From NCBI RefSeq assembly GCF_019947135.1, contig NZ_JAGSHT010000016.1:1-64000 (forward strand): a stretch of DNA of 64,000 bases, read 5' to 3'. The notes beneath the pieces are model-generated. The model worked only from the letters and a program-made list of their open reading frames with translations, did not search any database and was not told where the DNA came from. Below are positions 24,415-32,357 of this stretch, piece by piece. The position numbers and the translations under genes were made by a program. Every line of letters begins with the position of its first letter. Within the stretch, counting starts at the first letter, position 1. The DNA is from Occultella gossypii (GTDB lineage Bacteria > Actinomycetota > Actinomycetes > Actinomycetales > Beutenbergiaceae).

Positions 24415-27148
24415 GACCCGCTTCGAGTCGCTGCGCAGCCGCGCCCTCGCGCCCGGCCTCGACCACACCCGGATGCTCCCGCTCGCGGACGCGGCGCAGG
24501 CGCTCTGGCGGGGCGAGGCGTACGAGGGCCTCGACGGCGATGCGGTACGCGCCGAGGCGTGGCGGTTGACCGAACTGAGCCTTGAGCTCCTCGAGGTCCG
24601 GTACACGGTGGAACTCGGCCACCACAACCACGCCGCGGTGCTCGGCGACCTCGCCACGCTGGCCGCCCGGCACCCGCTCCGGGAACGACTCCAGGGCCTG
24701 CTCATCACCGGCCTGTACCGCGCGGGACGGCAGGCCGACGCACTCGAGCACTACCGCCGCACCCATCGCGCACTCACCGACGAACTCGGCGTCGAGCCCG
24801 GGCCGGAACTTCGTGGGGTACACGCCCTCGTGCTCTCCGGCGAGGCTGTCGCACCCACCACGGTGCGGCAGCGTCCGAACCAACTCCTCCCCGCCGTCGC
24901 CGGCTTCATCGGCCGGCAGGCCGACCTGGCGGCCGTCCATCGCGCCCTCGGCTCGGGCGCCCGGGCCGCGCTGATCGCCGGGCCGGCGGGCGTCGGCAAG
25001 ACCTCCCTCGCCGTGCAGTGGGCGCACGAGCACCTCGAGGAGTACCCGGACGGCCAGCTGTACGCCGACCTGAGCGGGTTCAGCGCCAGGCAACCGCTCA
25101 CGGCGAGCACCGTGATCGCCTCCTGGCTGCTCGCCCTCGGGGTCAACAGCGACCTGATCCCGAGGGATCTCGACGGCCGGTCCGCGGTGCTGCGCTCACT
25201 GACCGCCGAGCGCCGGCTGTTGCTCGTCGCGGACAACGCCGGCGAACCGGACCAGGTGCGACCGTTGCTGCCCGGCGGTGGCGCTTCGGTGCTGCTCGTG
25301 ACCAGTCGCCACGCCCTGCCCGGGCTCGTCGGACGCGACGGCGTGCCGCGGGTGGACCTGGGCGGGCTCACCGAGGCGGACGCCGTCAGCCTGCTCGCGG
25401 CGTACACGCAGGACCATGAGTTCCTGCCCGCGCTGGCCAAACGGTGCGGCTACCTGCCGCTCGCGCTACGCCTGCTCGTCGAGCGGATCGGCACCGGGAC
25501 CCAACCCACGGCGGACCTGCTCGCGGAGCTCGACGACCACCGCACCCGCCTGGACCTCCTCGACGCCGCCGGGGATCCGGATGCGGGTATCCGCTCGGTG
25601 CTGAGCTGGTCCTACGAGAACCTGACCGAGCCGGACCGGTCGCTGCTGCAGTACCTTGGCGTGTTCCCGGGCACGAGCCTGGAGACCGCCGAACTGGCCG
25701 CTCTGGCGGACATCGACCTCGCCGCTGCCCGGCGCGGCCTCGACACCCTGGTCCGGATGCATCTCGTGGAGCCGACCGAGACCGGCGCCTTCACCCAGCA
25801 TGACGTGCTCGCGGCCTACACCCGCGAACTGGCCGAGCACAGCCTCGGCACGGTGCCACGGCAGGAGGCCCTGGCCCGGCTCGTGCGGTGCCTCACCACC
25901 ACGGCGTTCCTGGCCCACGACACCTGGGATCCGCCCCGGGCGCCACACCGGGCCGAGTACACCGACGGCGTCCGCTCGCCCTTCGAGTCCGCGAGCCTGG
26001 CCGCGAACTGGGCCGAGCAGCGGCGCGCGGACCTGGTCCAGGTGGCGTTCGCGGCCCGGGCCGCCGGGGTCGCTGGGCTGATCCCGATGGCCCAGGCCGC
26101 GGTCCCCCTTCTGTACGCCCAGGGCTACCTCGACGAGTGCGCCGATCTGCTCACCCAGGCCGTGGAGTCCGAGGCCGAGGACGCCGAGTCCGTGCCCGCC
26201 ATGGAGGTGTCACTGGCGGCGGTCCTGAGCAACCTCGGGGAGCGCGACAGTGCCATCCGGCGGACCGAGAAGGCGCGCGAGTCGCTGCGCGCAGCCGGGC
26301 ACCGGGACCGGGAGTCGGTCGCGGTGTTCAACCTGGGCTGCTACCAGTACGACCTCGGGCACCGCACCCGCGCCGAGGAGTTCTTCCGCGATGCGCTGGG
26401 GCTGTTCGCGGAGTCCGGGCACACCCTGCACCGCTCGCGTGCCCTCTGCGAGCTCGGTTCCACGATCATCGGTCTCGGCCGGAGCGCCGAGGGGCAGGAC
26501 CTCATGCAGGAGGCGCTCGTGATCGCCCGGGCCGAGCGCGACGACGACGAGCGGGCCATGATCCTCGACCGGGTCACCTCCTACGCCGTCGAGTGGCTGG
26601 ACCTGCCCGCCGCGCGCCGGTACGCCGATGAGCTGTCCACTCTGGTCCGGGAGCGTCAGCTGCGTCGGAGCGAACCCGCGGCGTTGTGCTGGCAGGCAGT
26701 CCTCGCCGCCGAGGACGACGACCTGGACCGCGCCGCGGCTCTGGCCGATGAAGGGCTCCGGCTCGCCCACCAGATCCGGGAGAGCGGGCTGGTACCGCGG
26801 ATGATCAACGTCCGCGGCATGGTGGATGCCCGCCGTGGGGACCACGGCACCGCCCTGGCACGCCACCAGGAGGCCCTCGCGCTGGCCGCCCGGGCTCGTG
26901 CCCTGCCGGAGCACGCCCATGGGCACCGCCACCTGGGCCGCACCTATGAGGCACTTGGCGACCTGCGTGCGGCGGCCCGCCACTACGCTCGCGCGGTGCA
27001 GCAGTACGCGGCCTACGAACGGGTGGGGCGCTACCCCGATCTGGCCGCAGCGCGGCTCGCGGCCCTGACCGCGGGGATGGCGGTGGCCGGGGACGCCGTC
27101 ACGGTGGAGGTGACCGCCGGGCCGACTGGGACGACGTCCACGATCTGA
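24128..27148 (+). CDS. AfsR/SARP-family STAND regulator (paralogue 2)
   Basis: This 1006-residue protein has the same domain order as the preceding gene: winged helix, activation domain ending ELGVEPGPELR, NB-ARC with P-loop GPAGVGKT (about 285-292), then TPR-like repeats. The first ~98 residues are nearly identical to the paralogue, so both probably bind the same DNA sequence. The sensor and TPR halves have diverged widely, so they probably respond to different signals. I chose ATG 24128 by alignment with paralogue 1; the long upstream frame runs through that gene. Its last 118 bp overlap the convergent HAD gene. Confidence 0.88.
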   Translation: MRFGVLGPLQVLDGDTDVTPAGRLQRTLLAHLLAHVNRPVTPGVLAEAAWPGEPEGGPGRLQVHLHRLRKLLDNPDRLSHGPDGYVLHADTDEVDATRFESLRSRALAPGLDHTRMLPLADAAQALWRGEAYEGLDGDAVRAEAWRLTELSLELLEVRYTVELGHHNHAAVLGDLATLAARHPLRERLQGLLITGLYRAGRQADALEHYRRTHRALTDELGVEPGPELRGVHALVLSGEAVAPTTVRQRPNQLLPAVAGFIGRQADLAAVHRALGSGARAALIAGPAGVGKTSLAVQWAHEHLEEYPDGQLYADLSGFSARQPLTASTVIASWLLALGVNSDLIPRDLDGRSAVLRSLTAERRLLLVADNAGEPDQVRPLLPGGGASVLLVTSRHALPGLVGRDGVPRVDLGGLTEADAVSLLAAYTQDHEFLPALAKRCGYLPLALRLLVERIGTGTQPTADLLAELDDHRTRLDLLDAAGDPDAGIRSVLSWSYENLTEPDRSLLQYLGVFPGTSLETAELAALADIDLAAARRGLDTLVRMHLVEPTETGAFTQHDVLAAYTRELAEHSLGTVPRQEALARLVRCLTTTAFLAHDTWDPPRAPHRAEYTDGVRSPFESASLAANWAEQRRADLVQVAFAARAAGVAGLIPMAQAAVPLLYAQGYLDECADLLTQAVESEAEDAESVPAMEVSLAAVLSNLGERDSAIRRTEKARESLRAAGHRDRESVAVFNLGCYQYDLGHRTRAEEFFRDALGLFAESGHTLHRSRALCELGSTIIGLGRSAEGQDLMQEALVIARAERDDDERAMILDRVTSYAVEWLDLPAARRYADELSTLVRERQLRRSEPAALCWQAVLAAEDDDLDRAAALADEGLRLAHQIRESGLVPRMINVRGMVDARRGDHGTALARHQEALALAARARALPEHAHGHRHLGRTYEALGDLRAAARHYARAVQQYAAYERVGRYPDLAAARLAALTAGMAVAGDAVTVEVTAGPTGTTSTI

Positions 27149-27888
27149 CGCGCCTCGGCCCGCAGCGCGGCCAGCACCGCCTCCGGGTTCGCAGCCACGC
27201 GACGCACGGCCGGCAGCCCGGCGAGCCCGGCGCCGACCACGACCGCCCGGTCCGCCGCCCGCAGCATGGCCAGGTCGTTGCGATCGTTGCCGAATGCCAG
27301 CACGGCCGTGCGGGTGCCCTTGAGCAGGCCCGCGAGCGCGGCCGCCTTGTCCACGCCGCGGGCGACGACGTCCAGGTCCCCGGTCTCGTGGGGAAAGACG
27401 TCCACGCCCCCGAGCGCGCCGAACGTCTGCGCCCAACCTTCCGCGCGGGCCACGGTCACCTTGACCACGCCGCCCAGGTCCGGCACTCGCCCTTGGTCAA
27501 GGACCCGGCGGTGCCGGGTCCCCCACCAGGGCAGCGAGTCGTGGTCGGTGGCGACGAACTCGTGCCCGTACTCCAGGCAGTAGGCGGCGCCGGCGGCGCC
27601 CAGCGCCGCCACGATCTGCCCGACGGCGGTGGCCGGGATCGCGGTGCGGGTCACCGCCGCGGTACCCGCGCGGGGCACGACGAGCGCGCCGTTGCAGCAG
27701 ACCAGGTCGAACCGGTGGGCGCGGGGACCGAACCAGTCGCCGATGCACCGTGGGGTGCGGGAGGTGGCCAGCACCACCCGGGTGTCCGGGGCGGTCGCGA
27801 GGGCGAACAGCGTGGACCGGATCGACCGGGCCGGGCGGCGACCGCCGAACGCGATGGTGCCGTCCAGGTCGGTGACGATCGTCCTCAT
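27031..27888 (-). CDS. HAD-superfamily hydrolase (Cof/sucrose-phosphatase-like)
   Basis: This is a 285-residue phosphatase. Motif I is IVTDLDGTIAF (nucleophile and acid/base aspartates), motif II LATSRTPR, motif III a lysine in GGVVKVTVARAEG, and motif IV FGNDRNDLAMLRAAD. The C2-type cap lies between motifs II and III. Members dephosphorylate sugar phosphates or other small phosphoesters. The C-terminal ~40 residues are Ala/Val/Thr-rich and overlap the end of the convergent AfsR-like gene, so the true end of the conserved protein is near residue 245. Its start overlaps the MFS gene's stop (ATGA). Confidence 0.82.
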   Translation of the reverse strand: MRTIVTDLDGTIAFGGRRPARSIRSTLFALATAPDTRVVLATSRTPRCIGDWFGPRAHRFDLVCCNGALVVPRAGTAAVTRTAIPATAVGQIVAALGAAGAAYCLEYGHEFVATDHDSLPWWGTRHRRVLDQGRVPDLGGVVKVTVARAEGWAQTFGALGGVDVFPHETGDLDVVARGVDKAAALAGLLKGTRTAVLAFGNDRNDLAMLRAADRAVVVGAGLAGLPAVRRVAANPEAVLAALRAEARQIVDVVPVGPAVTSTVTASPATAIPAVRAASRAAARSG

Positions 27889-29657
27889 CGCCGGCCGCCG
27901 GACCGGGCGCTCGCCCTCGAGGCACGTTGGGCTGCGAGCAGGTCTCGCGCAGCACGCTCACGCTCGGCCCACTCACGGGCGAGCAGCTCACCCGTGAACC
28001 CCACGCCGGGCACTCGCGCGCCGCTCTCCTCCGCGGCGGCGACCCACTCGCCCGTCGCATCCACACGTGCGACCCGCGTGCCGATCAGCTCCACACTCGC
28101 GGCCTGCGGCGCTGCCCGACGGCCCGACACCTGCGCGCCCCGCCTGCGTACCCGCGCTGCCCACCGGTCGCGCGCTGCCCGCAGGTCGTGCGCTGCCCGC
28201 CGGCCGCGCGCTCCCCCCACCGCCCGCCCATCGCGCGCGGGCCCCGCGGCCCGCCCGTCCCGTGCAGCCCGCGGGGACCGGCCCAGGATCGCCGCGGCCA
28301 CGGCGACCGCCAGCCCCAGCATCGCGATACCCGCGACCAGCGCGGGGCCGACCTCCGGTCCACCCGGGGCCACCGCCGCGTCACCAGCGCCCGCGCTCTC
28401 GGTACCCGGGAGCAGCGCCAGCGCGGTCAGCGCCGCGACCCCGAGGGCACCGCCGACGTTCTGCGCCGTGGTCAGCAGGCTCGAGGCGGTGCCCCGGTCC
28501 ACCTCCGCGGCGGCGTCCACCACCGCGATGGACGCGGCCGGGAACGCCAGCCCGAGGGCCACCCCGATGCCGGCCATGGCGGGCAGCATGGTCGCCACCC
28601 ACGGGGGCTGCACACCGACCACGGCCAGGTACCCCAGGCTCGCGGCGAGCACCACGGCGCCGGCCGTCATGACCCGCGCCGGTCCGAACCGGGAGACGAG
28701 CCGGGAGCCGAGACCTGCGGTCAGGGTGAACGCGACGGGCTGCGGCAGGATCAGCAGGCCGAGCGCGAACGCGTCCAGGTCGCCCTGCCCCTGCAGCCCG
28801 AGGCTGAGCGCGAGCATCGAGGACAGCACCGCCGCGTACACCCCAGCGAGCCCCAGGCAGGCGGCGCGGATCCGGCGCGAGGCGAGCACCGCCGTCGGGT
28901 AGTCACCCACGCCCCCGCGGCGGACCAGCCACGCCAGAACCACGGCGGCGAGGCCGAGCTCGATCGCGAGGAACCCCACGCGGGTGCTCCCGAGGCCGCC
29001 GAGCGCGTGCATGGTCAGGATGAGGATCGCCGTCAGGCCCATGGCGCCGGGCACGTCCACCCGGCCGCCGGCCGGGGTGTTCGTGGCAAGGCGGGCCGTC
29101 ACGGCCAGCACCGCGACCACGATCGGCACGAGCAGCACGAAGCTCCGCCGCCATCCGACCTGCGCCACCACGAATCCGGGCAGCACCAGACCGAGTGAGA
29201 ACCCGGCCGCGCCCATCGCGCCATAGATCGCCACGGCGCGGTTCCGGGCGGCCCCCTCGCCGAGGCCCGCGGTGATCAGCGCGAGCGCTGCCGGTGCGCT
29301 CAGTGCGGCCCCCGCACCCTGGATCAGCCGGCCGGCCACCAGCAGGAACGCCCCCGGGGCGACGGCGCAGAGGATGCAGCCGACACCGAACAGCACGACC
29401 CCGAGCCGGAACACCTCGCGGCGGCTCCAGACGTCCGTGATCCGTCCGGCCACCGGGAGGCATCCCGCGTAGGCCAGGAGGAAGGCCCCCACCACGATCG
29501 GCACCGAAGCTCCCCTGAGCCCAAGGTCCGACGCCATGGCGTGGATCTGCACGTTGATACTCGACGAGCTCATCCCCTCCAGCAGCAACGCCAGGCAGAT
29601 CACCCCGGTGCGAAATGCGCTCAGGGGTGTCGTGGCCACGCTCGTTCCATCTGACAT
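27885..29657 (-). CDS. MFS transporter, DHA2/EmrB-type, with long Arg-rich tail
   Basis: This is a 590-residue multidrug-type exporter. About 14 hydrophobic spans end near residue 470. The family loop motif between spans 2 and 3 is GRITDVWSRREVFRLG, and the span-5 motif region is AAGFSLGLVLPGFV. The last ~110 residues are a cytoplasmic-looking Arg/Ala tail, partly built from 18-bp DNA repeats, which is not usual for the family. ATG 29657 was chosen; GTG 29666 in the same frame is possible. Two 11-bp-spaced direct repeats lie just upstream. It is coupled to the HAD gene (ATGA). The substrate is unknown. Confidence 0.82.
   Translation of the reverse strand: MSDGTSVATTPLSAFRTGVICLALLLEGMSSSSINVQIHAMASDLGLRGASVPIVVGAFLLAYAGCLPVAGRITDVWSRREVFRLGVVLFGVGCILCAVAPGAFLLVAGRLIQGAGAALSAPAALALITAGLGEGAARNRAVAIYGAMGAAGFSLGLVLPGFVVAQVGWRRSFVLLVPIVVAVLAVTARLATNTPAGGRVDVPGAMGLTAILILTMHALGGLGSTRVGFLAIELGLAAVVLAWLVRRGGVGDYPTAVLASRRIRAACLGLAGVYAAVLSSMLALSLGLQGQGDLDAFALGLLILPQPVAFTLTAGLGSRLVSRFGPARVMTAGAVVLAASLGYLAVVGVQPPWVATMLPAMAGIGVALGLAFPAASIAVVDAAAEVDRGTASSLLTTAQNVGGALGVAALTALALLPGTESAGAGDAAVAPGGPEVGPALVAGIAMLGLAVAVAAAILGRSPRAARDGRAAGPARDGRAVGGARGRRAAHDLRAARDRWAARVRRRGAQVSGRRAAPQAASVELIGTRVARVDATGEWVAAAEESGARVPGVGFTGELLAREWAERERAARDLLAAQRASRASARSGGRR
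28151..28222 (-). repeat. 18-bp tandem repeat in the MFS gene tail
   Basis: Four consecutive 18-bp units with the shared core CGCGCTGCCC (28151, 28169, 28187, 28205) encode Arg/Ala-rich hexapeptides in the C-terminal tail of the transporter. Confidence 0.75.
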
Positions 29658-29677
29658 GCCGACCACCGTGACCGCGC

Positions 29678-29698
29678 GCGCTTACATGGCGCTTACAT
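29678..29698 (-). promoter_or_regulatory. Direct repeat, 11-bp period, upstream of the MFS gene
   Basis: On the minus strand ATGTAAGCGCC is followed immediately by ATGTAAGCGCG (29698-29678), ending 20 bases before the start codon. Head-to-tail sites spaced by one helical turn are the pattern used by OmpR-type winged helices, including SARP/AfsR regulators. Two such regulators are encoded nearby. Confidence 0.55.
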
Positions 29699-29735
29699 CA
29701 CGCCTGAGGCCGGACCGGTCCGAGAGAGCAGGCGC

Positions 29736-30167
29736 CTAATCCGCCGGGCGGCGGCGCAGCGCCTTCGTCTGCCCGTGCTGCTTCTTCGCGGTGAGCCGAC
29801 GCTCCTTCGAACCGCGGGTCGGCTTCGTGGCTCGCCGGGCCCGCGGCGGCGGGGCGAGGGCGTCCATGAGCAGGGCGGCGAGCCGGGCCCGGGCGGCGTC
29901 CCGGTTGCGCAGCTGGGCGCGGTACTCGGACGCGGCGATGGTCAGCACGCCGTCACTGATCCGCGGCGCGAGCCTGGTCAGGATCCGATCCCGCTGGTGA
30001 CTGGTCAGGACCGCCGAGGCGCCGACGTCCCAGCTGAGCTCGACCCGGGAGTCGGCTGTGTTCACGCCCTGCCCGCCGGGACCGGACGAGCGGGAGAACC
30101 GCCAGGACAGTTCTCCCTCGGGGATGGTCAGCGTCGGACCGACCCGAACACCCGCCGCGCTCACCAT
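29736..30167 (-). CDS. arfB: Peptidyl-tRNA hydrolase ArfB (YaeJ), ribosome rescue factor
   Basis: This 143-residue class I release-factor-like protein without a codon-recognition domain carries the catalytic GGQ motif in SSGPGGQGVNTADSR. Its basic C-terminal tail (KERRLTAKKQHGQTKALRRR) is the part known to enter the empty mRNA channel of stalled ribosomes. It frees the peptide from ribosomes stuck on broken messages. The length fits the family (about 140 residues). It lies 78 bp upstream of the MFS gene on the same strand and divergent from the lipid-kinase-like gene. Confidence 0.93.
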   Translation of the reverse strand: MVSAAGVRVGPTLTIPEGELSWRFSRSSGPGGQGVNTADSRVELSWDVGASAVLTSHQRDRILTRLAPRISDGVLTIAASEYRAQLRNRDAARARLAALLMDALAPPPRARRATKPTRGSKERRLTAKKQHGQTKALRRRPAD

Positions 30168-30226
30168 GCACCCCAGTGTGCCCGTAATCTGAGCACCTCA
30201 GTCCGCCCGACGAGAAGGTGAGCGAC

Positions 30227-31222
30227 ATGACCGAGCCGCGTGCCGTCGTCGTGCACAATCCGGTGAAGATGAGCCGCGCCCGGCTGGACCGTGCCCTCGC
30301 CCGGGAGGAGTCACGGGCCGGCTGGGCGCCGAGCCGGCTGGTCGCGACCGAGGAGGACGAGAGCACCGACTCGCTCCGGGCACAGATCCTCGCCGAGCCC
30401 GCGGACGTGGTGATCGCCGTCGGTGGGGACGGCACGGTGCGCGCCACGGTGGAGGCGCTCGTCGATCAGTCGCTGCCGCTCGGGCTCTGGCCGGTCGGCA
30501 CCACGAACCTCGCCGCCCGGAACCTCGGCCTGAGCATGCTCGACCCCGGCGCGGCCCTGCGGGCGGCGTTCGGTGACGTCGAGCGGGTCGTCGACGTCGG
30601 GAGGCTGACGGCGGACCTCGCCGACGGGCGACGGCTGCAGAAGGTGTTCGTGGTGCTCGCCGGGTTCGGCGTCGACGCCCAGATGGTGGTGCACACCTCT
30701 CCCGCGGCGAAGCGGCAGTTCGGGTGGCTCGCCTACGTGGACGGAGTACGACGCGGGGTCACCCGTGCCGACCGGTTCGACCTCACCTACAGCCTCGATC
30801 GCGCCGAGCCGCGGTCCGTCCGCGCCCACACGTTCGCGATCGGCAACGGCGGGTCGCTCCCGGCCGGGCTGACCCTGCTCCCGGACGCGGTGATCGACGA
30901 CGGAGAGCTCGACGTGCTGCTGCTGCGGCCGGAGGGGGCCCGCGGGTGGCGCGACCTGGCGCGGTGGTTCTTCACCGAGAACGGACTCGTCCAGCGGGTC
31001 CGGCGCACGAACGGGCACCGCAGCGACGTCCCCCAGGGCGAGTCGGTGCTGATGACGCGCACCCGCGAGGTGCGCCTGACCGTGCGTCACGGGGAGGACT
31101 TCCAGATCGACGGCGAGTACCTCGGCAAGGTGGTGGCACTGCGGGCGGTGGTGCAGCCGGCCGCGCTCCGGATCCGGGTGCCGACGGTCCACGCCGAGCA
31201 CGCCGTGGTGCCGCGCACCTGA
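30227..31222 (+). CDS. Diacylglycerol/sphingosine-kinase-family lipid kinase
   Basis: This is a 331-residue protein of the DagK/YegS family. It has the nucleotide-binding AVGGDGTVRATVEAL, then PVGTTNLAARNLGL, and FAIGNGGSLPAG in the second domain. Bacterial members phosphorylate diacylglycerol or related lipids, recycling them into phospholipid or making mannosyl-lipid precursors. GAGAAGG is nine bases before ATG 30227, which is preferred over the in-frame GTG at 30218. It stands alone on the plus strand. Confidence 0.85.
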   Translation: MTEPRAVVVHNPVKMSRARLDRALAREESRAGWAPSRLVATEEDESTDSLRAQILAEPADVVIAVGGDGTVRATVEALVDQSLPLGLWPVGTTNLAARNLGLSMLDPGAALRAAFGDVERVVDVGRLTADLADGRRLQKVFVVLAGFGVDAQMVVHTSPAAKRQFGWLAYVDGVRRGVTRADRFDLTYSLDRAEPRSVRAHTFAIGNGGSLPAGLTLLPDAVIDDGELDVLLLRPEGARGWRDLARWFFTENGLVQRVRRTNGHRSDVPQGESVLMTRTREVRLTVRHGEDFQIDGEYLGKVVALRAVVQPAALRIRVPTVHAEHAVVPRT

Positions 31223-31409
31223 CCGATCGGCGCGGACGTCGGTTCGCCGAACCTCGGTTCGAGGTCATCCACGAATCGATTCACCATGCAGCGCGATGGC
31301 GCCTACGATGTCCGACAGACACCTCACCGGCCGGCTGCGGAAAATCTCGAACTCCCCCGACGCTGCCCCACGGCCAGGTGCGCCCCTGCCGCCTGCCGGA
31401 AGGATCGCT

Positions 31410-32342
31410 GTGACGTCGACGCTACAGGCGCGTGACCTCCTCATGGACCGCGCCCAGGGCGCCCTCACCGGCCTCGCCGTGGGCGACGCGATGGGTCTGC
31501 CCGGCGACCGCTGGCCGCACGCGCGGCTGCGGTCCCACTACGGCTGGATCGACCAGCTCCTGCCCGCCCGCACCGGGGACCGAACCCGCCGGGCCGGGCA
31601 CGTCAGCGCCGGCACCTTCGAGGCGATCGCGGTGGCCGAGGCCCTGCGCGACGGCGGTGGGCGGGCCGCAGAGGATCGGATCGCCGAGCGGATGGATGCG
31701 CTGGGCGACCGGCCCCGGCGGCCGGTGCACGTCTCCCGGTTCGTGCCGTTGGGGATCGTGCACACCGGCCTCGACCTCGATGCCCTGGTCGGCGACATCC
31801 TGATCAGCGCCGCCCCGCACCACCTCTCGAACGCGACGGTGGCGGCTGCCGCGCTGGTCGCCGGGGTGGTCACGTCCGCCCTGGATGCGCCCATCGGGGC
31901 GACCGGGGCGGTGTTCCTGCCCGCGCACCTGGAGATCGGGTTCCGGGCCGCGGAGATCGGCCTCGGCCAGGGCTCCCCGGTGGCGGCGCCGTCGGTGATC
32001 CAGCGGTCCCTGCTGGCGCGGGAGATCGCCATGAACGCCGAGAGCGACGTGAGCTTCCTGCAGCACCTCTACGACGTCATCGGCACCACGCCCGCGGCCA
32101 CCGAGGTGGTCCCGGCCGCCGTCGGGCTGCTCGTACGCGGCGAGGGCGTCCCGTTCCGGGTGGCCACGCTCGCCGCGAACCTGGGCGGTGCGTGCACCGC
32201 GATCGGTGCCCTGGCGACGGCGATGGCCGGCGCGATCAACGGGCTCTCGGTACTGCCGCCCGACTCCGTGGCGACCGTGCGCACGGTCAACGGCATCGAC
32301 CCGTGCGACCTCGCGCGGGAGCTGGCGGACCTGCGCCACTGA
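31410..32342 (+). CDS. ADP-ribosylglycohydrolase-like protein lacking the metal-binding aspartates
   Basis: This is a 310-residue all-helical protein of the DraG/ARH fold, recognisable from GLAVGDAMGLPGDRW at the N-terminus and NLGGACTAIGALATAMAGAI at the C-terminus. In active enzymes the second motif reads G-G-D-T-D-T-I-G-A and an earlier one reads T-D-D-T. Here they are ACTA and SAGT (in GHVSAGTFEAIAVAEAL), so all four metal-binding aspartates are gone while the fold-forming residues remain. It is probably a pseudoenzyme or has another chemistry. The start GTG 31410 has GGAAGGA eight bases upstream, much better than ATG 31296. It converges on araB. Confidence 0.75.
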   Translation: MTSTLQARDLLMDRAQGALTGLAVGDAMGLPGDRWPHARLRSHYGWIDQLLPARTGDRTRRAGHVSAGTFEAIAVAEALRDGGGRAAEDRIAERMDALGDRPRRPVHVSRFVPLGIVHTGLDLDALVGDILISAAPHHLSNATVAAAALVAGVVTSALDAPIGATGAVFLPAHLEIGFRAAEIGLGQGSPVAAPSVIQRSLLAREIAMNAESDVSFLQHLYDVIGTTPAATEVVPAAVGLLVRGEGVPFRVATLAANLGGACTAIGALATAMAGAINGLSVLPPDSVATVRTVNGIDPCDLARELADLRH

Positions 32343-32357
32343 GCCGCGGCCGGCCGG

